Positions 7,754-16,989 of a stretch of 64,000 nucleotides of DNA are shown here, piece by piece. The notes below the pieces were generated by a model. The model saw only the letters and a program-made list of their open reading frames with translations. It was not told where the DNA came from and did no database searches. A program made the position numbers and the translations under genes. This DNA is from Chitinophagales bacterium (GTDB lineage: Bacteria > Bacteroidota > Bacteroidia > Chitinophagales > JADIYW01). The DNA lies in the NCBI GenBank assembly GCA_023957215.1, contig JAMLHH010000008.1:31886-95885 (forward strand), given 5' to 3'. Every line of letters starts with the position of its first letter. Positions within the stretch are counted from its first letter, which is position 1.

Positions 7754-10162
7754 ATGAGTTTTCGCACAGCCGTATTGTCAATTAATTTTTTATTGACTTT
7801 TTGTCAACTGAAAGCGGAAGAATTAAGGTTAAGAATCATAGACAAAAATTCACAGGAGACAATTGCAGGAGTAAGTATCTCTAATATTCATCAACACTCA
7901 GGTGCTGTATCAGATTACAATGGGCAAGCGATATTTAATCTTCAAGAAGGAATTTATGATTTCGCGATTAGTTTTTTAGGATATCAGACAGACACATTTC
8001 AGGTTACACTCCATAATGATACACTTATCACATATTATATGCAAGAAGTTTTTAATAAACTTTCTACCATTGAAGTTATCGGACAAAAGTTTCAAAGAGA
8101 TGATGGAGTGATAGGCATTTCAAAGACTCTCTTAGATAAAATGCCTGTCTTCTTTGGTGAAAAAGAATTGGTAAAGGCTATACAGCTACTTCCGGGCGTG
8201 CAATCAGGTAGTGAAGGGAGTACCAATATTTTTGTCCGTGGAGGAATGGCTGATCAAAATCTCATCACAATAGATGATGTACCCATTTATAACCTCAATC
8301 ACTTGTTTGGAATTTTGTCCATTTTTAATAGTGATTTTATCAGTGTGGCAGATTTGTACAAAAACTATCTACCGGCACGATACAGTGGTAGAATTACTTC
8401 CGCTCTTGCAGTCAAAACAAAAACACCATCCTATACAGATACACATTTTGGTTTTCAAATGGGAATGATCAATTCTCGTGTTTATGTCGAGACACCTCTC
8501 GTTAAAAATAAATTGAGTACACAAATCGGAGTGCGAGGTTTTTATGCAGGTATTTTTATAAAGCCTATTTCAAAAACCCAATACAAGACCGAAGACGAAA
8601 AAGGTTCCATAGGTTATTTCTTTTATGATATCAACTCAAGCCTTCATTATAAAATCAACAAGAAAAACTCACTTGCTTGGTCGCTTTTCTATACGGGCGA
8701 TAGGTATAAGACCATAGAGGAAGGCTCTAAAGATTATGAGTACAATTGGTACGGTAATCTCATTAATTTCAAAAGAAATTCTGTCAGTGTGTTAAAATGG
8801 AGAAATATTATAAGTTCTCTACAACATAGGTATGAAATCAACGATCATTTATTTTTTCAGCAAAAAGTTTTTGTGAGCCAGTTTCGACTTGTCAAATCTT
8901 ATCTTTCTTATAGAGATTATTTTGATAAAAATGGAAAACTGACGGATCAGGAAAGTAGTGATAAGGCAAGTTTTGTCGATTTGACGGATGTAGGTTATAT
9001 AGGGAATATTGATTGGTCTAAAAATAAAAGTAGGTGGACAAATGGTGTGAGAATCTTTAATAGATTTTTTACCCCCAATAAATTTCATTTAATCAATACC
9101 ATGAATCAAGGAATAAGGGTCGGAAAATATTTCAATGACAAAAGGATTTCCACTCAAGACATCAATACTTATTCGGATTATAACCTAAAACTCAACCATT
9201 TTAATCTCTCTTTGGGACTTGCTTTTAATCTCTATCATAATGATGATTATCTACATGCTTCTATTTTGCCGGGAGCATCAGTCGAATGGAAGTTACCCAA
9301 ATCTACCACTTTACAACTTTCAGGAAATATTACCCAGCAAAACTTACACATGCTATACGGCAGCACTACTGATGTTATGAATGATGTGTGGGTACCGGCT
9401 ACGAAAAGAATCCCATCTCAAAAAGCCTATCAAGGTTCATTCTCTTATAGACAAGAATTAAAAACTTGGTCATGGAGTGTAGAAACTTTCTACAGAGCTG
9501 CTGATAACCAGATAGAATATGTAGATAGAGATCTTTCTGATGATAGGACAGATTGGCAAAATCAGATGATAAGTGGAGGGAAGGGAAGAGCCTATGGGCT
9601 TGAACTATATCTCAACAAACAAGTTGAAAAATGGAACTTTACTGCCACTTACAATCTATCCAAATCTGAAAAGAAATTTAAAACATTGAATCGTGGAAGA
9701 TGGTATCCATTTACTTATGACAGAAGACATGATGTCTATTTCTTCATCAGCTATTCACCTAATAAAAAATGGAATTTTACGGCTTCTTGGATTTATGGTA
9801 CAGGAAGACCTTATACGATGCCTGATGTTTTATATCCGGGCTTAGAGGTTTTAGGATATTATAATAGTGATGAAGTATTTGGAGGATTTCACGGCTGGAG
9901 TGATAAACAAGTACAATATTTTGAAAAAAGAAATAATAAAAGGCTACAAAGCTTTCATCATTTAGATATAGGTATGAACTATAAGTGGACAAAAAATAAA
10001 TGGAATCAGGCTATCAATGTTAGTATTTATAATGTTTACAACCGAAAAAATGTATTTTCTCTCTACTTTAATAATCATATTGTGGCTGAAAAGAGGATAG
10101 ATTATAGTTCGCTTACTTTATTACCTTTTATGCCTTCATTCAGTTATTCAGTTGAGTTTTAG
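7754..10162 (+). CDS. TonB-dependent receptor with carboxypeptidase-like N-domain
   Basis: 802 aa. A short signal peptide (to about residue 22) precedes a CarboxypepD_reg-like beta-sandwich (LRLRIIDKNSQETIAGVSISN... to ~100). A plug follows (KELVKAIQLLPGVQSGSEGSTNIFVRGG, ~135-165), then a C-terminal barrel ending in an aromatic residue (FSYSVEF). It imports an unknown ligand across the outer membrane using TonB energy. There is no SusD-like partner, so a polysaccharide-utilisation role is not supported. It starts 43 nt after the dnaK terminator. Confidence 0.9.
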   Translation: MSFRTAVLSINFLLTFCQLKAEELRLRIIDKNSQETIAGVSISNIHQHSGAVSDYNGQAIFNLQEGIYDFAISFLGYQTDTFQVTLHNDTLITYYMQEVFNKLSTIEVIGQKFQRDDGVIGISKTLLDKMPVFFGEKELVKAIQLLPGVQSGSEGSTNIFVRGGMADQNLITIDDVPIYNLNHLFGILSIFNSDFISVADLYKNYLPARYSGRITSALAVKTKTPSYTDTHFGFQMGMINSRVYVETPLVKNKLSTQIGVRGFYAGIFIKPISKTQYKTEDEKGSIGYFFYDINSSLHYKINKKNSLAWSLFYTGDRYKTIEEGSKDYEYNWYGNLINFKRNSVSVLKWRNIISSLQHRYEINDHLFFQQKVFVSQFRLVKSYLSYRDYFDKNGKLTDQESSDKASFVDLTDVGYIGNIDWSKNKSRWTNGVRIFNRFFTPNKFHLINTMNQGIRVGKYFNDKRISTQDINTYSDYNLKLNHFNLSLGLAFNLYHNDDYLHASILPGASVEWKLPKSTTLQLSGNITQQNLHMLYGSTTDVMNDVWVPATKRIPSQKAYQGSFSYRQELKTWSWSVETFYRAADNQIEYVDRDLSDDRTDWQNQMISGGKGRAYGLELYLNKQVEKWNFTATYNLSKSEKKFKTLNRGRWYPFTYDRRHDVYFFISYSPNKKWNFTASWIYGTGRPYTMPDVLYPGLEVLGYYNSDEVFGGFHGWSDKQVQYFEKRNNKRLQSFHHLDIGMNYKWTKNKWNQAINVSIYNVYNRKNVFSLYFNNHIVAEKRIDYSSLTLLPFMPSFSYSVEF

Positions 10163-10272
10163 CTAACTTTTGTCCTGCTATCGTACATTTTGATCTCCTT
10201 CTGAAACTTTAAAAAAGGACTGTCGTATATATCATAAATATGGAAGAATTTTACACGCCCTAAACTTTGATT

Positions 10273-11139
10273 ATGAGACAATTGAAAATTAACAGTCGGA
10301 TTACGAACAGGGATTCTTATTCTATTGATAGATATCTTTTCGATATCTCAAAATATCCTTTGTTAAAAGAAGAAGAGGAAGTAGCACTTACTAAAAGAAT
10401 CAAAAAAGGAGATCAAACCGCATTAGATGACTTGGTAAGGGCAAATTTAAGATTTGTCGTTTCAGTGGCAAAACAATATCAAAACCAAGGTTTGGCACTC
10501 AACGATTTGATCAATGAAGGAAACCTTGGTCTTATCAAGGCGGCTGCCAGATTTGATGAAACCAAAGGTTTTAAATTTATTTCTTACGCCGTTTGGTGGA
10601 TACGCCAATCTATTTTGCACGCATTGGTCAGCCAGTCTAGACTTATCAGACTGCCACTCAATAGAGTTGCCGAAATAAATAAATTAAAAAAGATAAGTGA
10701 GGAATTTGAGCAAGAACATCAAAGAGAACCCTCCATATATGAAATTGCTGAGTCTTCATCTTTGTCAGAAGTTGATATAGAGAATATTGAAAAATATAAT
10801 CAACCTGTCATTTCCTTAAACCAAACAATCCATGAGGATGAAGATGAAAGTTTGGATAGTTTCATTGCGGATGAAAGTTCGGAAAGTCCGGATGCCAAGC
10901 TCGTACAGGAAGCTCTAAAAATCCAAATGAAATATACTTTAAACATATTGACAAACAGAGAATTAGAGATTCTAGAGTATTGTTACGGATTGAATGATAA
11001 AAGTAAAATATATAGTATGGATGAAATAGGTGAAAGACTTAGTTTGACACGCGAGAGAGTCCGCCAATTGAGAAATAAATCTATACGAAAACTTAGAAAG
11101 ACTGCACGAAAAGAGGACTTAAAGCCTTATTTGGGTTAA
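10273..11139 (+). CDS. rpoD: Primary RNA polymerase sigma factor RpoD (Bacteroidota short form)
   Basis: 288 aa, the compact RpoD of Bacteroidota that lacks the long region 1.1. The ATG at 10273 gives MRQLKINSRITNRDS, the conserved family start; a TTG two codons upstream is rejected for that reason. Region 2 is DLVRANLRFVVSVAKQYQNQGL...FISYAVWWIRQSI, region 3 surrounds RLIRLPLNRVAEINKL, and region 4 carries the helix-turn-helix MDEIGERLSLTRERVRQLRNK. It should recognise the TAnnTTTG -7 boxes marked elsewhere in this window. Confidence 0.96.
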   Translation: MRQLKINSRITNRDSYSIDRYLFDISKYPLLKEEEEVALTKRIKKGDQTALDDLVRANLRFVVSVAKQYQNQGLALNDLINEGNLGLIKAAARFDETKGFKFISYAVWWIRQSILHALVSQSRLIRLPLNRVAEINKLKKISEEFEQEHQREPSIYEIAESSSLSEVDIENIEKYNQPVISLNQTIHEDEDESLDSFIADESSESPDAKLVQEALKIQMKYTLNILTNRELEILEYCYGLNDKSKIYSMDEIGERLSLTRERVRQLRNKSIRKLRKTARKEDLKPYLG

Positions 11140-11148
11140 GAAATTGTA

Positions 11149-11168
11149 GAGATTTTCATCTAAATCTC
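11149..11168 (+). terminator. Possible weak terminator hairpin after rpoD
   Basis: A perfect 7-bp stem GAGATTT / AAATCTC has a 6-nt loop and starts 10 nt after the rpoD stop. No T-run follows, so termination would be inefficient or factor-dependent. Confidence 0.35.
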
Positions 11169-11247
11169 CACTATCTGTTCATCTAAACCCATAATATTTC
11201 CATAGTTTTTTTTCAAATGCTGAATTAGCGTTTATCTTTATACTGCT

Positions 11248-11907
11248 ATGGCAAAACCTATAATTGCACCTTCAGTATTATCATCTGATTTTTCAGATTT
11301 AAAATCCTCATTTAGACTTTTTCACGAAAGTGAAGCAGATTGGGTTCATGTGGATATCATGGACGGACGGTTTGTCCCAAATATCAGTTTTGGATTTCCT
11401 GTGATGAGTGTGATGAGAAAACTAACAGACAAGTTTTTTGATGTTCATTTAATGATAGTCGAGCCGGAAAAATATTTGGATGAATTTAAAAAAGCCGGTG
11501 CAGACCAAGTTTCCGTTCATATTGAAGCTTGTCCCCATCTCCATAGAACGATAGAGCAAATTCACCACCTCGGTTTAAAGGCAGGAGTCGCTATCAATCC
11601 GCATACACCTATTGCCATATTGGAAGATATCTTGGCAGATATAGATATCGTGTGTCTGATGTCAGTCAATCCGGGTTTTGGTGGACAATCTTTTATAGAA
11701 CATACTTATCAGAAAATAGAACAGTTGGTAAAACTGAGAGACAAGACCCATTCACAAGCTTTGATTGAAATAGACGGAGGTGTCACTCTTTCCAATGCAA
11801 AAAAACTGATAGAGACAGGTGCTGATGTGCTGGTGGCAGGTAGTGCCATTTTCAAGACCGATGACCCTGTCGCTACCGCTAATAAATTTAAAAATATAGA
11901 CATTTAA
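11248..11907 (+). CDS. rpe: Ribulose-phosphate 3-epimerase
   Basis: 219 aa, full length. This TIM-barrel enzyme interconverts ribulose 5-phosphate and xylulose 5-phosphate in the pentose phosphate pathway. Signature blocks are PSVLSSDFSDLK, the metal/catalytic block HVDIMDGRFVPNISFG, the flexible loop MSVNPGFGGQSF and the phosphate-binding IDGGV and VLVAGSAIF. A TATCTTTA box lies only 7 nt before the ATG (11233-11240), so the leader may be very short or absent. The next TonB receptor gene begins 17 nt after the stop, suggesting co-transcription. Confidence 0.96.
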   Translation: MAKPIIAPSVLSSDFSDLKSSFRLFHESEADWVHVDIMDGRFVPNISFGFPVMSVMRKLTDKFFDVHLMIVEPEKYLDEFKKAGADQVSVHIEACPHLHRTIEQIHHLGLKAGVAINPHTPIAILEDILADIDIVCLMSVNPGFGGQSFIEHTYQKIEQLVKLRDKTHSQALIEIDGGVTLSNAKKLIETGADVLVAGSAIFKTDDPVATANKFKNIDI

Positions 11908-11924
11908 TATCTTCATCAAGAAGT

Positions 11925-14429
11925 ATGTATAAGACACTCTTCATCATTCTCTTTTGTTGTTTGGCACAAAATACTTTTGCCCAAACATTTGAGTTGAAAG
12001 GTGTTATCAAGGATAAGTTCGGCGAGGCTGTTCCCGGTGTTTCTATTAAGACCATCCCCGAAAATCTTTCTCAAGCTACAATTTCCGATTTGGACGGTAA
12101 TTACAAAATTATTATTAAAGGTGAAAGCCGAAAATCGGTGGATGTGCAGTTTAAGCATCTGAGTTTTAAAGAAAAAACCATTCGGGTTTTGCCTTCTTTG
12201 GGTAAAAGACAAACTGCCAATATTATCTTGGAAGAAAGTTTGAGTGTTTTGGATTCGACAGATGTTTTGATACAACAAACACCTCATACAAAATCGGGTG
12301 AAATCAAGATAGATCCTGAAGATTTACTCATGTTGCCATCGGGTAGTGGTAATGCGGTGACAGATATTTTAAAAACATTGCCCGGGGTCGTTTCTAATAA
12401 TGAGCTGACCTCACAATATTCAGTAAAAGGTGGAAATTATGATGAGAATCTGATTTATGTCAATGATTTTGAGATTTATAGACCACAGCTTATTTCTAAT
12501 AGTGAACAGGAAGGTTTGAGTTTCATCAATCCCGATTTGGTGCAAAATATCTCATTCAATGCGGGTGGATTTGAGGCAAAATACGGAGACAAGATGTCGA
12601 GTGTTTTAAATATAAGATATAAGCGACCGACAAAATTTGGAGGAAGTGCTACTGTAAGCCTTTTGGGAGCATCTGCCCATATTGAAGGTATTTCCAAAAA
12701 CAAAAAGTTTACCTATTTAGCCGGATTGAGATATAAAAGTAATGCCTATTTGCTCGGAAGTTTGGACAAAAAAGGTGAATATTCTCCAAGGTTTTTGGAT
12801 ATACAAACCAATTTTATTTATAAAACGAGTAAAAAAACAGAACTCGAACTACTTTTAGGTTTGAGTAACAATAAATTTATTTTTATCCCCGCAACCCAAT
12901 CAACCACTACCGGAGCTTTTAATCAGGTGATACGGTTGTCAGTCTTTTTTGATGGTAGAGAAAATTCCTATTTTGATAATAGAATGGGTGGATTGGCCTT
13001 TAAATTCCGTCCTAATTCAAAGTCTATTTACAAGATAGTGAGTTCTGCGTGGACAATAGATGAAAGTGAAAATTTTGACATCACAGGAGAATATTTTTTA
13101 GATGAAATAGAATCTGACTTTGATAGTGAAAAATTTGGAGAGGTGAAAAAGAATCTTGGTATCGGTACTTTCCAAGATTGGAACAGAAACAACTTAAAAG
13201 GAACTATCTATAATGTAGGCGTTAGAAATACACATCTATTGAATAATCATACTTTGGATTGGGGAATTTCGTATCAGGGAGAAGTATTCCACGACAATAT
13301 CAGCGAATGGACACGAATTGATTCAGCAGGATTTTCTATCCCTTACACCGGTCTCCATCCTGCTATCGTTGACAGATTAAAGTCAAAGATTGATATTTCG
13401 AGTAATAGATTACAGGCATATATACAAGATGAATGGCAAGTACTAAATGGAGCTAATAAACTTGTCATCAACGGAGGTCTGAGATTACATTATTGGGATA
13501 TGAACAAGCAAGTGTTGGTGAGTCCGAGGGTGCAAGTTTTATTTAAACCCAATGTGAAAAATAATTTAACACTAAAAGCTTCCGGTGGTCTATATGCACA
13601 GCCGCCTTTGTATCGTGAGTTGCGAAATTTTGATGGCGAAATCAATCCCGAAGTCCGGGCGCAGAAGGCATATCAATTTGTACTCGGTTCTGAATTAGAT
13701 TTTAAGATGTGGGAAAGGAATTTTAAGTTGACTTCCGAAGCATATTACAAGTATTTGGTGGATATTGTTCCTTATCAAATAGAAGATGTCAGAATCAGGT
13801 ATTTTGCGCAAAATAATGCCAAAGGTTACTCTACAGGTCTGGGTATCAGACTATTTGGAGAGTTTGTAAAAGGAACAGATTCGTGGATCAGCCTAAGTTT
13901 TATGAAGACTGCCGAAGATATTTTGGATGACTTTTATTACAAATATCTAAATGCACAAGGAGAAGTGATTACTACACAGACTTCAGATAAAATTGTGACT
14001 GACAGCGTGAGAATCGAACCGGGTTATATCAGACGACCGACTGACCAACGATTTAATATGAGTATCTTTTTCCAAGATTATTTGGTGAAAAACAAAAGTT
14101 TTAAAATGCATCTTCAATTGCATATAGGAACGGGTCTGCCTTATGGTCTGCCAGATAGAAAGAGATATAACGATATTCTAAAAATGCCTCCATACCGAAG
14201 AGTAGATATCGGATTTTCATATCTAATTTTGGATGGTGAAAAGCAAAAGAAAAATAACTTTTTCAGAAGTTTTGATAAAATTTGGTTGAGTGCGGAAGTT
14301 CTTAATCTTTTGGGTGTCCAAAATACACTTTCTTACAGATGGGTGAAAGATGTCCAAAACAATGTCTGGCCACTTCCCAACTATCTCACTTCCCGAAGAA
14401 TCAATTTAAAGCTCTATGTCAGTTTTTAA
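11925..14429 (+). CDS. TonB-dependent receptor with carboxypeptidase-like N-domain
   Basis: 834 aa. The signal peptide is MYKTLFIILFCCLAQNTFAQ. The N-domain (FELKGVIKDKFGEAVPGVSIKTIPEN, to ~100) is followed by a plug (GSGNAVTDILKTLPGVVSNNELTSQYSVKGGNYDEN, ~140-175) and a barrel ending in Phe (KLYVSF). It is well under 40% hydrophobic-core-like outside the barrel strands, as expected for this class. The ligand is unknown. It lies 17 nt after rpe, probably in one transcript, but the pairing with a pentose-phosphate enzyme gives no clear hint about its substrate. No SusD partner is present. Confidence 0.9.
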   Translation: MYKTLFIILFCCLAQNTFAQTFELKGVIKDKFGEAVPGVSIKTIPENLSQATISDLDGNYKIIIKGESRKSVDVQFKHLSFKEKTIRVLPSLGKRQTANIILEESLSVLDSTDVLIQQTPHTKSGEIKIDPEDLLMLPSGSGNAVTDILKTLPGVVSNNELTSQYSVKGGNYDENLIYVNDFEIYRPQLISNSEQEGLSFINPDLVQNISFNAGGFEAKYGDKMSSVLNIRYKRPTKFGGSATVSLLGASAHIEGISKNKKFTYLAGLRYKSNAYLLGSLDKKGEYSPRFLDIQTNFIYKTSKKTELELLLGLSNNKFIFIPATQSTTTGAFNQVIRLSVFFDGRENSYFDNRMGGLAFKFRPNSKSIYKIVSSAWTIDESENFDITGEYFLDEIESDFDSEKFGEVKKNLGIGTFQDWNRNNLKGTIYNVGVRNTHLLNNHTLDWGISYQGEVFHDNISEWTRIDSAGFSIPYTGLHPAIVDRLKSKIDISSNRLQAYIQDEWQVLNGANKLVINGGLRLHYWDMNKQVLVSPRVQVLFKPNVKNNLTLKASGGLYAQPPLYRELRNFDGEINPEVRAQKAYQFVLGSELDFKMWERNFKLTSEAYYKYLVDIVPYQIEDVRIRYFAQNNAKGYSTGLGIRLFGEFVKGTDSWISLSFMKTAEDILDDFYYKYLNAQGEVITTQTSDKIVTDSVRIEPGYIRRPTDQRFNMSIFFQDYLVKNKSFKMHLQLHIGTGLPYGLPDRKRYNDILKMPPYRRVDIGFSYLILDGEKQKKNNFFRSFDKIWLSAEVLNLLGVQNTLSYRWVKDVQNNVWPLPNYLTSRRINLKLYVSF

Positions 14430-14484
14430 AAATAGTGAATGCTTTTGTATCCATTGATAATTTAGGTTTTATAAAAAATAAGAT

Positions 14485-14492
14485 TAAATTTG
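14485..14492 (+). promoter_or_regulatory. Bacteroidota -7 box (TAAATTTG) for the glycosyltransferase pair
   Basis: TAAATTTG matches TAnnTTTG and lies 31 nt before the ATG at 14524, in the 94-bp gap after the TonB receptor gene. It suggests that the two glycosyltransferase genes form their own transcript. Confidence 0.5.
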
Positions 14493-14523
14493 CACACTTA
14501 ATATTTAATGATAACTAAAAGCA

Positions 14524-15258
14524 ATGTACCTATATAAAGATTGGGCTGCTGTGATCCCCATGGCAAATGAAGAAGCGGACTTTATTCCTTTTGTAGAACT
14601 ACTTGATGACGTTTTAAATGCCATAGGTTTTGGTAAAATTTATTTTGTTATAGACAATGTTTCTAAAGATCAAACATTGGAATTGGCAAGAGAATTAGAG
14701 CAAAGAGATAATCGTTTCGAAGTGGTGTGGGCACCACAAAATAGGAGTGTTGTGGATGCATATCTCAATGGCTTCAGACATGCTTATGACAAGGGACACC
14801 AGTTAATCATAGAAATGGATGCCGGTCTGTCACACGACCCGAGAGCACTCCCTATGTTTTTAAGAGTTTTAAACGAAGGAAATGAATGTGCATTTGGAAG
14901 TAGGTTTATCAACGGTGGTTCTATGGGGGATTCTCCATTCAAAAGACGTACACTCTCTAAGACCGGTACGATTTTGGCAAATTTGCTTCTTGGTACAAAG
15001 CTAAAAGATATGACCTCCGGATTTCAAGGTTTTCATAGAGATGTTATAAAGGGAATATTGGATTACCGCTTATTGTCAAAAGCTCATTTTTATCAAACAG
15101 AACTCAGATATTTATTGAGAAAGAGAAGAATTTGTGAAGTTCCTATTCACTATAAAGCACCTTCTCCGAGGGTCTCCCAATCGGCCATTAAAAATGCCAA
15201 CCAAACTTTGCTACATTACTTTATTGAAAGATTAAAAGGAAATTCACCAACAATTTAA
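14524..15258 (+). CDS. Family 2 glycosyltransferase (dolichyl-phosphate mannose synthase-like)
   Basis: 244 aa. It has a GT-A fold start, VIPMANEEADFIPFVELLDDVL, and the DxD-like metal/nucleotide-sugar site is in IIEMDAGLSHDPRALP (~residues 96-111). The downstream FGSRFINGGSMGDSPFKRRTLSKTG block is typical of DPM1-like polyprenyl-phosphate sugar transferases. There is no C-terminal membrane domain, so it is a soluble or peripheral enzyme. The stop is 8 nt before the STELLO-like gene, implying joint transcription and a joint glycan pathway. Donor and acceptor are not predictable. Confidence 0.82.
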   Translation: MYLYKDWAAVIPMANEEADFIPFVELLDDVLNAIGFGKIYFVIDNVSKDQTLELARELEQRDNRFEVVWAPQNRSVVDAYLNGFRHAYDKGHQLIIEMDAGLSHDPRALPMFLRVLNEGNECAFGSRFINGGSMGDSPFKRRTLSKTGTILANLLLGTKLKDMTSGFQGFHRDVIKGILDYRLLSKAHFYQTELRYLLRKRRICEVPIHYKAPSPRVSQSAIKNANQTLLHYFIERLKGNSPTI

Positions 15259-15266
15259 AAATAGAT

Positions 15267-16277
15267 ATGACAAAAAGGGCACTTATTATTACTTCTATTG
15301 CATCAGATTCTATGGAATCGTTAAATACTTATGCCAAAGAATGTAAGGATAGAGATATTGATTTTATTGTAATTGGAGATACAAAATCTCCAAAAGAATT
15401 TTATATTGACAATTGTGATTTTTGGTCAGTAGATAGACAATTAGAATTGAAATCAGAGTTTGCCCAACTATGTCCTACCAGACATTATGCGAGAAAAAAT
15501 ATTGGTTATATCGTAGCCATGATGAATGGTAGTAGTGAATTGGTGGAGACGGATGATGATAATTTACCACGCGAGGAATTTTGGCAGTTTAAAGAAAGAA
15601 CTGTTCATGCAAAAGATATCAAAGAACAAGGTTGGGTCAACGTATATGACTATTTTTCCGATGACTTTATCTGGCCACGCGGTTTGCCTTTAAATGAGTT
15701 GCAAAAACAATTACCTGCACTGACTACATTTGAACAAAAAAATATAGATTGTCCTATCCAACAGGGATTGGCGGATGAAAATCCGGATGTAGATGCCGTC
15801 TTTAGATTGGCTTTCAAACTACCTTTAAATTTTAAAAAGGTAGGAAATATTGCATTGGGCAATAATGCATGGTGTCCTTTTAATAGTCAAAATACCCATT
15901 GGTTTAAAGATGCATTTCCATTGATGTACTTACCTGCATATTGTAGTTTTAGAATGACTGATATTTGGAGAAGTTTTGTGGCACAACGTATCGCTTGGGA
16001 AAACGGTTGGAGTATCTTATTCCATGATGCAACAGTCTGGCAGGAGAGAAATGATCACGATTTGATGAAAGATTTTGAAGATGAAATTCCGGGCTACCTC
16101 AATAACACCAAAATCTGTCAAGGTCTTGCAAAATTGGATTTAAAAGGTGGACGTGAAAACATACTTGACGACTTAGTCACCTGCTACGAATTTTTGACTG
16201 AAAGTGGTTTTGTGGGCAAAGAAGAAATGCCTCTTGTCAAAGCTTGGGTCAATGACTTGGGCAAGTATTGGAAATAA
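15267..16277 (+). CDS. STELLO/DUF288-like glycosyltransferase
   Basis: 336 aa. TRHYARKNIGYIVAMMNGSSELVETDDDN (~residues 71-99) resembles the core of the DUF288/STELLO family (PF03385), in which an RKNxGYL...DxDDN block contains the acidic metal-binding triad (here Asp96-98). Further conserved-looking blocks are ALGNNAWCPFNSQNTHW and SFRMTDIWRSFVAQRIAWE. STELLO proteins are best known from plant cellulose-synthase assembly; bacterial members are poorly characterised. It has no signal or membrane segment. It is paired with the DPM-like GT2 gene 8 nt upstream and converges with the response-regulator gene. Confidence 0.75.
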   Translation: MTKRALIITSIASDSMESLNTYAKECKDRDIDFIVIGDTKSPKEFYIDNCDFWSVDRQLELKSEFAQLCPTRHYARKNIGYIVAMMNGSSELVETDDDNLPREEFWQFKERTVHAKDIKEQGWVNVYDYFSDDFIWPRGLPLNELQKQLPALTTFEQKNIDCPIQQGLADENPDVDAVFRLAFKLPLNFKKVGNIALGNNAWCPFNSQNTHWFKDAFPLMYLPAYCSFRMTDIWRSFVAQRIAWENGWSILFHDATVWQERNDHDLMKDFEDEIPGYLNNTKICQGLAKLDLKGGRENILDDLVTCYEFLTESGFVGKEEMPLVKAWVNDLGKYWK

Positions 16278-16291
16278 CAATTCGCTTCTTA

Positions 16292-16987
16292 CTATAGAAC
16301 GACTAACTTGAAACCTACTCCGTGTACGTTTTGAATTTCTATTTTGGTATCCGATTTGAGATATTTTCTTAGCTTGGTAATATACACATCCATACTTCTA
16401 CCGGCAAAGTAACTATCATCATTCCAAATGGCTTTTAATACTTCTTCCCTTTTGACGGGTTGGTTTACATAACGTGCAAGATACTCTAATAGCGCAGCTT
16501 CTTTTTTAGTCAGACTATTGCTTTCTCCATCTTTGTATACAAGTTTTAACTCCGGAGCGACCAAGGTAAAATCGCCAATCTGATATTCATTGCTCAGAGG
16601 TGGAGTATTTTTACTTTGGACTGATTTTCTGTTGAGTACGGCATCTATTCTCATAAAAAGCTCTTCCAAATCAAAGGGTTTTGTGATATAATCATCGGCA
16701 CCGGCTTTAAAACCCCTTGCTTTATCTTCTAACATTTCTCTGGCCGTCATAAAGATAATAGGTGTATCGACACCTCTTTTTCTTATTTCTTCTGCAAGTG
16801 TAAAGCCATCTTTTTTGGGTAGCATGACATCTAAGAGCAAAATGTCAAAAGCTTCAGATTTAATGGTCTCATCCGCACTTTGCCCATCTCTACATAGCTT
16901 GACGAAATCACCTCTCTCTTCAAGATTATCTTTTACGATAAAGCTTAAATTCAAATCATCTTCAACGAGTAAAATTTTCCTTCTCAT
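16292..16987 (-). CDS. OmpR/PhoB-family response regulator
   Basis: 231 aa. The receiver domain (1-~120) has the acidic pair in LLVEDDLNLS, the phospho-acceptor Asp53 in ILLLDVMLPKKDG, the MTARE switch and the ITKPFD lysine. The C-terminal winged-helix domain (~130-231) has LTKKEAALLEYLARYVNQPVKREEVL and the recognition-helix region SMDVYITKLRKYL. It is a DNA-binding transcription regulator. Its start lies 2 nt after the stop of the partner kinase, so the two are one operon. Target genes are unknown. Confidence 0.95.
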   Translation of the reverse strand: MRRKILLVEDDLNLSFIVKDNLEERGDFVKLCRDGQSADETIKSEAFDILLLDVMLPKKDGFTLAEEIRKRGVDTPIIFMTAREMLEDKARGFKAGADDYITKPFDLEELFMRIDAVLNRKSVQSKNTPPLSNEYQIGDFTLVAPELKLVYKDGESNSLTKKEAALLEYLARYVNQPVKREEVLKAIWNDDSYFAGRSMDVYITKLRKYLKSDTKIEIQNVHGVGFKLVVL

Positions 16988-16989
16988 AT

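Noticed and set aside
7754..14429. Polysaccharide utilisation locus suggested by two TonB receptors
   Set aside because: No SusD-like lipoprotein, glycoside hydrolase or hybrid two-component regulator is present; the receptors are separated by rpoD and rpe.
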